DNA of 20,391 nucleotides from Acanthamoeba lenticulata (Eukaryota > Discosea > Longamoebia > Acanthamoebidae), in the NCBI GenBank assembly GCA_002179805.1, contig NAVB01000161.1:1-20391 (forward strand). The letters run 5' to 3'. Under the pieces are notes generated by a model. That model saw only the letters and a list, made by a program, of their open reading frames with translations, searched no databases and was not told the DNA's origin. Within the stretch, counting starts at the first letter, position 1, and every line of letters begins with the position of its first letter. The translations under genes were made by a program, and so were the position numbers. Shown one piece after another: positions 8,494 to 17,071 of the stretch.

Positions 8494-11400
8494 ATGGATG
8501 AAGAGGGGAGCTCTAGCGCAGTACGTATTTTGGCATTCGATTTGAATTATTTTTTAAGGACGCTCACTGATTATGACGCGGCAGCCCGTGGAGCACCCGC
8601 TGTACTGGGTGAACGTGCTGCATGAGCGGGTCGAAGTCGACCAGCTGCGGCGACTGCAGTCAATTCTGCGGTCGGGCTCGTCCGACGAATGGATAGACCA
8701 GTTTATTCGAGTGGGTGGTCTCGCCGCCCTGTTTGACGTGCATGAAAACCTCTTCTGGCGGTATGGCCCTCCCCCCCTCCCCGCGAAAGAACGAAAACGA
8801 CAAGCTTGCCGTTTGATAACAAGAAAGAACGAATTGCGTCACGCGCTGACTGTGTCTGCGCAGGCTGTACTACAACGACTCCAAGGGCGACAGAGAGCAT
8901 ATTGAGCGCTCCGTCGACGAAAAGACGATGTTTGTGGCGTGCACCGACTGCTTCGTCCCCATCTTCAGCAGTGTCGCCGGCATGAGTGCGGTGCTCAAGG
9001 GCAACCGAAGCCAGGTCCAGGAGCAGGTCGAGCAGCTCGTACTGTCGCTGGCCAGCAAGGAGCAAGAAGCGCGCGAGAAGGCCCTGTGGGCCGTGATCCG
9101 CATCGTGGGCGTCGCGACGCCCGTCGACCAACGCGGCCGGCTTCGGCTCGCCGAGATGGCGCAGAGTCTCTGGGAGGGACTCGGTTCGCTTCAAATTCTG
9201 CTCGAAGAGAAAAACATCTACGCGCCGCTGGTCAGCCTCATCCGCGAGGCTCGCGGCCCGCGCGCGCTGGCCGTGGCGGGCCATGTGCTGGAGTTGATCA
9301 CGCTGGCGCTGGACGGGCTCCACCCAGAGATCGTCTCCCACGAGCACATCTACGCGCGCAACAAGCTGCGACACGGCTTCTTCAGCGCTGGTCTCACGCT
9401 CGAGATGGAGAAGCGGGCCCTGCAGAGCGAGGTTCGTGCACGCGCGTCATGTTCATGTCAGGCCGCGGCCTTGGGCTTGCCTCACGGACGGTGGTTGTGA
9501 TGATGTTGATGACGACTGGTGCAGGCCTTGGCCGATCCGGATGCGCTGGTGATCTACGCTGAGGCGCTCAAGAAGTGGAACTACAGCCGCGCTCGCGACG
9601 AGAAATACTCGGCCGCACTGGGCCGGCAACAACAACAGCCTCCACCGCCGCCGTCACCGCTTCCAACTGTGGATTGCGCAGTCGCAGGCGAATTCGACAC
9701 CGCCACCATCACCACCACCGCTGGTGCAGCGGAGCACGATGACTCACCAGCGGACCACAGCCAAGAGTTGTCCAACCTGGACGCTTACTCGTTTTGCGGG
9801 ACTGATGCCACTGCGCCACTAACAACAGTAGCCGGCAGTCAGCGCCAGCAGGAAAGGCCATGGCTGCGGCATTCGCGGCCGAGTCAGGCCGGGAAGACCA
9901 GCCACACGCCGACGCCAACGCCAACGCCAACGCCAACGCCAACGCCAACGCCAACGCCAACGCCAACGCCAACGCCAACGCCAACGCCAACGCCAACGCC
10001 TACGCCGACGTTGCAGTCCGGAGCGCAGGCACAGGTGCAGTCAAAGCCACAGCCCAGCAAAACGACCGTCGTGGTTACGGCGGCGTCCGGCGACGACCCG
10101 CCCGCATCGGTGCCACAAGTCCGGCAGCCCGCAACCCCGACGAAGGCCGCGTCAAAGACTTTGGGGGAAGAACCCATTAGCATCGAGGAGCGTAAGAAGC
10201 GGCGAGGCATGCTGGATGAGGACGAGGACGATCCGCTGTTGAACAACTACAGGGTGGACCTGGGCCAGGGCGACACCAACTATGTCCTCTGCGCCGACGA
10301 GTTTGTCGAGCCAGAGACCGACCGGCCGCCGACTCGGACTCGACCGAGCAAGCCGGTTGTACCCGTCGAGCCAGAAGACATCTACGCCCTGGCGGGCCTT
10401 GACCTCAGCGAGCCGCTCGCCACCAGCGTCCACCGAGGCCGCGGCGACTCAGCCTATGCCGACGACGAGGTCGACCTCAACCAGGCCAACGATAAGGACG
10501 ACGACAACAATGATGAAGAGGAAGATGACGAGGAGCCGAGCGTCGTGGTGGACAGCTACGTGTCAATCAGCTTGCCCGAGCCTGGCCCGGGCGGCTGGCT
10601 GCAGGCTGGCCGGGAAAGTAGCAAGCCCGACCGGGCGTCCATCCGGGGCGGCGGCTTTCTGGGCCGCTATCGCAGTGATGACGTGCTGGCGGCGACGGTT
10701 GCCGCGAAGACGGCCGAGTCAAGCACGACGTCGCCAGTGACGGGCAACCGGCGCCGGCGCGGGGCCGTGAGCTTCATGGGCCTCCAGCAGCTGCAGCAAC
10801 GCCAGACCGACGGTGGCGTCAACTACGCACCGCCGCCGAGGCCCGAGCCCGCGGAGAGCCCGGTCGTCGTCGACGACGCCGCTGCTGCGGCGCCTGCGCC
10901 CATTGGACGGCCGGCCGACCCGTATCTCTACCTCGACTTCCTGGTCTCGGGCTCGACGGCGCGCCCACTCGGCAAGGCGTCGTCGTCCCCGGCGCTGGGA
11001 CACGTCAAGCAAGACGCTTCGGACGAGTCGCCGCAGGCCTCGAGCGGAGGCAAGAACCGCGCGCTGGCATCGTCGCAGGGCCCGCTGTACTCGGTCATGC
11101 GGCGGCAGCAACTCGAGGTCCAGCAAAAGCGGCAGCTCCAGCTCAACGCCTCGCGCGAGGCCATCGCGACGCTCTCGGCTTCGGCGCTCTCGGCGTCCTC
11201 GACGTCGTCAACCGACTCGACGACGGCGTTGGCAACCGGCGGCTCTTCGATCTCGCGCATCAGCACCATGCAATCAACGCCCCAAGGTCTCTCCCTCAGC
11301 CATCTCCTGCCCTCAACTCACCTTCATGGCGCTGCTGACGTCAGCCTGACGTGTGACGTGTCGTGGGTCCTCCAGACCTGCGCTCGCTGGCGAGCATCGT

Positions 11401-14400
11401 CAAACGGGGCAACATGTGCGCGTGGAGCGTCCAGCAGGGGACCGACCCCAAGTCGGGCCAGCCGGTGCCGATGTCGGTGTTCGATCCAGTACGGGTGATC
11501 ATCGACGAGACCAACGTCTACATCGCGCCGCTGACGGCCACGCAGGCGCTTCTGCCGTCGACCATCGCGCTGTCCAGCATCCAGCGCGTGCGCGAGTTCC
11601 GCACGGCGAGCCGCGAATGGACCAACAAGTTTGGCTTCACGATCGAGTTCACCGCGTCGGTGGCCACGGCCCGTACCGAGAAGGTGACGCTCGTCGTGCC
11701 CAACCGGCGCTCACAGCAGTGGTGGATGAAGGCCGTCATCATGAACAAGGGCCTCCTGCGCGACTGGAATGATGAGTTCCAGCAGGCCATGACCGCCTAC
11801 CGCCGCGAGCACATCACCGTCGGCGGCAGCGGCGGCGGCTCTGCCAAGCCGGGTAAAGGCAGCGGTGGCTCGGGCTTGGGCTCTGGCGTCGGCAGCCGTG
11901 CCAAGGCGATGGGCGACCACGCCTTTCTGGCAATGTCCATCGACGGCATCTCGCTGGCCTCGCTGCCGCTGGCGGTCCGGGCCTCGCTGCACGTGGTGGA
12001 TCTGGTGAAAGAGTTCACCGAGATCGCCGAGGTCATCGCGCAGATCATCGTCGACGAGCTCCACTGCCCCGTCGACGCCAAGCTCATCCCGCCCACCCAG
12101 CTGGGCGGCATGGCCGGCGGCGAAAAGTACGTCTCGCACGGTATCCTCTTTAAATTTGCCATCGACTCGCGCGGCCTGTACAACGGCGACGAGTTTGCGA
12201 TGAAAGCGACGCAGCACGAGATCAAAGGCCTCACGGCCTACATCAACTACTCGCTCAACTCCAACTTCCCCAACACCCTCCATTTCCCCATCATGTCGGT
12301 CATCGGTACGCGCGCCTCTCTCGTTCCCTCAGAATCGCCCGCGGGACTCACGCGCTCGGGCTGTGGTGCAGATTACAAGGGCTTCCGGCTGAGCGCGACG
12401 TCGATCTTGCCCGTCGGGCCCGACACGGTGCGGCTCCTTCTCGGCCAGCTGTTGGCCTTGGGCCTGGCCTGACTTACCAGGTAATGACCGCAACAGATCG
12501 TGTACGGATCGGCCGATGGGTCGAGAACGGTGCACAACAAGTACAAGGACATGAACGCGCTCATGAAGAAGGCCGGCCGCGCGCTCAACCTCAAGCCCCA
12601 CTGGATCACCCCGCTCCAGCCCGGCGCGCCCAAGGTCCTCATCTGCGGCCCGGGCGATATCGGTACGTCGACACAGCAAAGCAGCTTGTTCTTTGGCGTC
12701 GCGCTCTGGGCTCACATTGATGGTCCGCTCGCGCGACAAAGAGGGCCACCTGGGCACCGACGGCCGTTTCTACGTGCTCGACACGGCCCGCGTGTTTCCG
12801 CCCACGTGCGTGCCAGGCCTCTCCCCGCAATGGCGTTGCCCCAGCTTGGACTCACACCACGTGTGGGGGGGGGGCTGGCCAGGACCCCGACGCCCGAGCT
12901 CCGGGGCTCGTTCCTGTACAGACTGATGCGGCCCGAATTCGTCAAGACCAACGCCAGCCCGCTCTGCTCCGACGCCTACTCCAGGTTGGGCTCCAACCCA
13001 TCCAGCTGACTTGAGGGCTCGTTCCAGGGCCGCTTTGCCTGACTCGGTTCGGTGCGCGTCACAATGCAGGTGGGCGCACGACCCGGACAACCCGCAGGTG
13101 CTCAAGCAGCACAACGCCGAGATCGTGGAGGCCACCGACCGGCTGGTCCAGACGGTCATCCCGGCCTTTGTGCGGCGCATGCAGGCCTTTTTCGAGACCA
13201 TCTTCATCGAGAGCCTCAAGTGCGTCATCGCTGCGCAGGCGGCGTGTCCTGGACCTCGCCCGCTGCAGTGCACTTATGCTTTCTTCAGTGCGTGGCAGTC
13301 GTTCGTCGAGGACATGCGCGTGATGATGATCGACATGCACAGGGCCGGGATCAACTGCCGCTACCTGGGCGTCATCCGCCAACACGTCACCAACGTCAAC
13401 CTGCGCAAGTGCATGCTCATCGGTACGTGACCGGCGCCGCCTCGCGTTCGTAAGCCCACTCGGGTCCGAGCGAGCGAGCGAGCTCATTTGGGCCGTGGCC
13501 GCGCAGAGATGGTCTCGCGGGTGTTGAAGAACGAGTTGCGCGAGCTGCTGCGTAACGCGAGCACGTCGAGCGAGGAGGAGACCAAGGCCGTGATTGCCCG
13601 GTTCTTTGGCCGCTTCCTCCACGACTCTGACTTTTGGCGCTCGGCGGACGCCATGCCCCAGGCCTTCCCGACGGGGGCGACCTCGTTGAGCGCCGCCGCG
13701 GTGGCCCCATCGTCGGCCTTTTCCTCGTCCACCCGCCTCCGCGCCCGGGGAGGCGGCGCCGGCCAGCCGCGGCGCACGTTCGACGTCAAACAGCGCCTCC
13801 TTGAGCGCTTCCCCTCGTGCCTCACCACCACTGAGGTGCCTCGCCTTGGCCTCTGCCGACACCGATGACCATTTGGGAGATGCTGACGTCAGCTTATTTG
13901 TCGACCGTGTCGTGGCTGCCGCACTGCAGCGGAGGCAGGCGTGGGACCTGCGGGCCGAGGTGCACATCGGCGCCGTCTTTGCGCGGGTGAATCAGCTGCT
14001 GGGCCTCGAGTGGAGCGAGGCATTTGAGGCGCGCTTGTGGGAGTGGGCCGCCACGGGGGGCAATGCGCCCAGCGGCTCCCGAGTGGACCTGGCCAGCATC
14101 GAGGACCTCCAGAACGCGCTCGTTCGGATCAGCCCCAAGGTGGCGCAGCTCCCGCTGGTCTCCTTCTTCGCGGCCAAGAAGTTTGAGAAGTATGCCGACA
14201 GCCCCTACGCCAGCACCAAGAAGCAGTTTGAAAGCTTTTTGCTCAAGGTTCGATTTTTTTGTATTTTATTTAATCATATTTTATTTCGAAATATTTGCCT
14301 AAATTCTTTTTCATTTTTATAATTTCTTTGACCCAAAACAGGCAAGAGATCAGTACTTGCTGGCGCTGGAGATGAAGTCTGACGACGTACCGACCCTCCT

Positions 14401-15898
14401 CAGCCTGGCCTCCGTCTTTGCACGCCTGGCCCGGTGCATCGAGGACCAGCTCCACGACCCCAAGAGTACGTGTGCCCAGTGCGACCTCCACACACACACT
14501 GGCCTCTCTGTTGACGATCCCACACACCACCTCTACCGCGCAGCGATGGCCAAGATGCGCAAGGTCGAGGGCTTCGACATGAAGCACTTCCGCCATCGGG
14601 CGCACCGCTTCTACCAATCCGCAGACAGCCAATATCAAGTAAGGTTTTTATATTATTATAAGATTATTACAATATCTTAATTTTAATTTATTTGTCATTT
14701 CTTTAATAATAAATAATAGGAAGCGCTGCGGATCGATTCGACGCGAGCCGACCTGCTGGCGAGCTACACGGCCTACCTCCTGACCTTGCCCGAGCGGGCC
14801 AAGGAGGCCGAGAAGTACTACGCGCTCGCCATGCAGGCCAATCCGCACAACGAGGAACTACGCGCCAAGTATGAGCAATTCCACGAGGATCTCAACCAGC
14901 GCAGCAACAGCTTGTTGTCGCCTCCGCTTGCCGATTCCTTTTCCAGTGCGCCTTCGCTTTCGTTTTTTGGTTTTAATTTTGATTTTAATTTTCTGATTTT
15001 GTGTGAAAACAGAGGAGGCGAGCAGGAGCGGAATGCTGTTGGGCTCGAAGACGCTGCGTCTGCGCTTGAACGCGAGCTCGTTGGTACACGTTTATGAGAG
15101 CCTCTCTCTCTCTCTCTCTTTCGTTCACACGTGCCGACTTACTGCTGCGAACAGAGGGGATCCAGCATTTTGCGCCGCTCGGGCCGTCGCGAGTTCGACG
15201 ACATTGTCATCTCATCACCGCAGACGATGCGCCGCACGCTGCAAATCGTGCTCGTCGCCGGCCGCACCCTCCACGGCCGTGGTACAACGCTGTCCTGGCG
15301 TCGTTGCCTCCTCTCAAATTCCGACCAACTGACCGGGCGGACGCCCGCAGGCGGCAAGGAGAACGGCGTGACCGACACGTACTGCATGCTGCAGCTGGGC
15401 CAGCAGATGCAGCGCTCGACGACGAAGCGCAAGACCTCGAGTCCCTCCTGGAACGAGACCTTTGCCTTGTACGCCAGCAGCGCTCTTTTCTTTATTCCTC
15501 ATTTAATTATTTATTTGATTCATCTCTTTTTGTTAAATTCATTTTAATTGATTTTATTTTATTTTATTTTTGCGTACAGCACCATCACCAACGCACAGGA
15601 GGCGTTGAAGCTGTATGTTTACGACACGGGCTTGTTCTCGCTGACACAGAGTACGCCCATTTTGATCTGGTTCCAAACAAATGCTTTCTCACAACGGGGC
15701 TCGGGCGTCGTGATGCTCGTAACAGGTTGTCTGGGGATGCGCGTGTTGCCCATCTCGGAGATCGAGGCCATGAACGGCCTCGCTGGGTGGTACGTGCTGT
15801 GTGCGGCGGAGGGAGAGCCCTCTGATCTGTCGCTCGGCGAAGTGCGACTCCAGTTCCACCTGCAGGACGCGGCGGCCATCGACGCCACTCAAACCTAA
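8494..15898 (+). CDS. Large multidomain protein: FH3-like armadillo, PH-like, CLU, TPR-like and C2 domains
   Basis: Exons: 8494-8520, 8585-8760, 8864-9431, 9525-11286, 11376-12305, 12372-12427, 12497-12662, 12742-12805, 12883-12984, 13070-13219, 13289-13422, 13507-13816, 13893-14247, 14342-14465, 14544-14638, 14720-14945, 15013-15083, 15155-15281, 15351-15468, 15580-15650, 15726-15898. The sum is 1935 codons with every phase matching. Residues about 10-260 are helical repeats like GBD/FH3 regions (EWIDQFIRVGGLAALFDVH; ALWAVIRIVG). Residues 260-844 are disordered, with a (TP)n run at about 385-418. Residues about 850-972 look PH-like (FGFTIEF; SQQWWMKAVI). Residues about 1025-1400 are a CLU domain (DYKGFRL; TIVYGSADGSRTVH; IEGHLGTDGRFYVLD; RAGINCRYLG; IGEMVSRVLKNELREL), as in clustered-mitochondria proteins. 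TPR-like helices follow (about 1600-1750), then a C2 domain (about 1797-1925; TDTYCMLQLG, SPSWNETFAF). The first exon is only 27 nt; the ATG at 8573 is in frame with exon 2 and is an alternative start. Confidence 0.8.
9905..10008 (+). repeat. Hexanucleotide tandem repeat ACGCCA encoding (Thr-Pro)n
   Basis: About fifteen near-perfect copies of a six-base unit, with single-base variants (ACGCCG, ACGCCT) only at the edges. In the frame of the large CLU gene it reads Thr-Pro about 17-18 times. The unit has no stop in any frame, so the shifted and opposite frames show Asn-Ala, Gly-Val and Leu-Ala runs; these are artefacts. Confidence 0.92.
13220..13288 (+). other. Frame-preserving intron in the CLU region
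   Basis: Donor GTGCGT at 13220 and pyrimidine-rich acceptor CTTCAG ending at 13288. The 69 nt are divisible by three with no in-frame stop, so the intron is called mainly from splice signals. The skipped codons read as low-quality filler between ETIFIESL and WQSFVEDM, the latter leading into the conserved CLU motif RAGINCRYLG. Confidence 0.6.
14248..14341 (+). other. AT-rich intron of the CLU/C2 gene
   Basis: Donor GTTCGA at 14248 and acceptor AAACAG ending at 14341. The interior is nearly all T and A. The flanks join in phase 0 between ESFLLK and ARDQYLL, at the start of the TPR-like segment. Confidence 0.8.
14639..14719 (+). other. Extremely AT-rich intron of the CLU/C2 gene
   Basis: Donor GTAAGG at 14639 and acceptor AATAG ending at 14719. 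By my count about 10 of 81 bases are G or C. It joins DSQYQ to EALRIDS in phase 0, completing a TPR-like motif (QYQEALRIDSTRADLLASY). Confidence 0.85.
15469..15579 (+). other. AT-rich intron inside the C2 domain
   Basis: Donor GTACGC at 15469 and acceptor GCGTACAG ending at 15579, with runs of TTTTA and TTTAT between. Removal restores the C2 signature WNETFAF followed by TITNAQEALKLYVYD in phase 2. Confidence 0.85.
15651..15725 (+). other. Frame-preserving last intron of the CLU/C2 gene
   Basis: Donor GTACGC at 15651 and acceptor TAACAG ending at 15725, 75 nt, no in-frame stop. Removal joins LTQ to CLGMRVLPISEI, the usual C2 spacing. Retention would insert 25 residues into a C2 loop. Confidence 0.65.
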
Positions 15899-15928
15899 GC
15901 TGGCTTAGGATGTGTTTTTTGATGTTAA

Positions 15929-15934
15929 AATAAA
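15929..15934 (+). other. Polyadenylation signal AATAAA
   Basis: It lies 31 bases past the stop of the large CLU/C2 gene, in an A/T-rich patch (GTTAAAATAAATTTTC), the expected place for 3'-end processing. Confidence 0.6.
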
Positions 15935-16345
15935 TTTTCTTGTGAAACGTTGATGTTGCTCTGGGCGATGGATTGTTGGTGGGGCCTGCGCCAACGGCCA
16001 GAGGCACGGCGACCGACACCCACGATGAGCGCAACGTTGTGGCCTCCGATGGCTTGAAGGGCGACGCCGTAGGGATTCGTGGCGTGTCTTTTCACGCATC
16101 TCGCAAGGAACGTCTCGTTTCCGTGGAGGGAAAACAGCGCACAAACCTGTGGCACTTACTGTTTAAAACACATGAACTGAACACCAACATCATGCAGGGA
16201 TACGCCAGTTACCATTTTTGGAAAAGTTGGTTGGGCTCGGCGTTTGAACGTGATTGTCCCCAGTTGCCAAAGGCGTGGCGACGCATTGTGGCCCCCGTGC
16301 CGGCGACAAGTCATCGCGATGCAAAGGAAGAGCCTCGATACAAGG

Positions 16346-16353
16346 TATAAAAA
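16346..16353 (+). promoter_or_regulatory. TATA box (TATAAAAA)
   Basis: The context is AAGGTATAAAAAGGC, starting 54 bases before the ATG at 16400. That would place transcription start about 20-25 bases ahead of the ATG, giving a very short 5' leader. It is the only textbook TATA element I see upstream of any gene start in the window. Confidence 0.7.
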
Positions 16354-16399
16354 GGCAAACCAATTGGCAGGTAGTACCAACAATCACCGACCACCCACC

Positions 16400-16708
16400 A
16401 TGACAACCGTAGCGCCCACGTTCACCCCCCAACCCCCCCCGCAGGAAAGGATAGTGTCTGAGCCAGTGACGCTCAAGGAAGGCGAATCGCACGACTTCCC
16501 CACCTGGAGCTCTCCGTTTCACACCAAGCTCTTCATCGAGAACCTCGAAAACCAAGTAGGCCGCTTCACCGTCAGGGCCGGTCTCTCCGCCCCCGAGGCT
16601 CACGACATCCAAGGCCGCAAGGAGGTGGTGCTGGAGAGGGACTTTGGCGGAATATTTGTCAACGTTCTAAACAACGGGCCCACTACGCTGAAGGTTAGCA
16701 GCCAGTGA
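16400..16708 (+). CDS. Small protein of 102 residues, function not recognised
   Basis: A single uninterrupted frame from ATG to TGA. I chose this ATG because it follows the TATA box by about 50 bases and the frame upstream of it lacks coding character. The N-terminus is Thr/Pro-rich (FTPQPPPQE). The rest looks like a compact beta-rich domain with alternating hydrophobic strands (KLFIENLE, GRFTVRAGLS, KEVVLERDFG, GIFVNVLN, TTLKVSSQ). There is no signal peptide, membrane helix or cysteine, so a soluble cytosolic protein is likely. I do not recognise a family. Being short, intronless and TATA-driven among long intron-rich neighbours suggests strong or regulated expression, which is inference. 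Confidence 0.72.
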   Translation: MTTVAPTFTPQPPPQERIVSEPVTLKEGESHDFPTWSSPFHTKLFIENLENQVGRFTVRAGLSAPEAHDIQGRKEVVLERDFGGIFVNVLNNGPTTLKVSSQ

Positions 16709-17071
16709 GAGACCCTGTCAATCATCGTACGCATGCTCGCCAAACACCGTACCGTAAGCATGGATTGCCCTTATACGGCTTGGCAGAGGGCCGCTTGGCT
16801 GTGGAGCATGTGTTCGATAGAGCAACAAAATACACAGGGTGCTTTCATTAGACTGTTTTCTGGTTTGAAGACCGCTGTTGCAACTGCTCTATTGCACAAG
16901 TGATCGTAGAACAGGGTATTGAACCAACGCAAAGGACGGCTCAAGTTCATACGCTCGACCTGCACACTAGATGGCGAGATCAGCGCAAGTGCGCTTCAAG
17001 CCGATCTTGGGCGGCCATTGCAGCGGCTCCCTTTATGAAGAAGCTTGTCTGCATTATTTATTTTTGTCGAT
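16709..17071. other. Convergent intergenic region, nothing clear seen
   Basis: This lies between the stop of the small plus-strand gene and the stop of the minus-strand kinase gene, so it should hold two 3' ends. Apart from the AATAAA serving the kinase gene (17062-17057, minus strand) I see no hairpin, repeat or coding frame worth naming. Confidence 0.5.
17057..17062 (-). other. Polyadenylation signal AATAAA for the kinase-cyclase gene
   Basis: On the minus strand the TAA stop at 17074-17072 is followed about 10 bases later by AATAAA inside AAAAATAAATAATG. This implies a very short 3' untranslated region. Confidence 0.6.

Larger units (their letters stand above)
15899..16399. promoter_or_regulatory. 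Intergenic region between the CLU/C2 gene and the small TATA-driven gene
   Basis: An AATAAA at 15929-15934, 31 bases past the TAA stop of the upstream gene, is a good polyadenylation signal. The rest should hold the promoter of the small gene at 16400. Open frames here (for example 15973-16350) have no ATG-led, recognisable protein and I treat them as chance. Confidence 0.55.

Noticed and set aside
9905..10008. Possible CRISPR-like or minisatellite array
   Set aside because: Units are six bases with no spacers, and the tract is inside a coding exon of a eukaryotic gene.
9860..10246. Asn-Ala, Gly-Val and Leu-Ala repeat proteins in other frames
   Set aside because: All are readings of the ACGCCA hexamer. 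Only the Thr-Pro frame continues in phase with real exons on both sides.
15100..15118. (CT)n run as a regulatory element
   Set aside because: It lies inside intron 15084-15154, ahead of the acceptor region, and is best read as intronic pyrimidine-rich sequence.
15973..16350. 125-residue plus-strand frame before the small gene
   Set aside because: The listed start is not an ATG, the composition is not coding-like, and it overlaps the TATA box of the gene at 16400.
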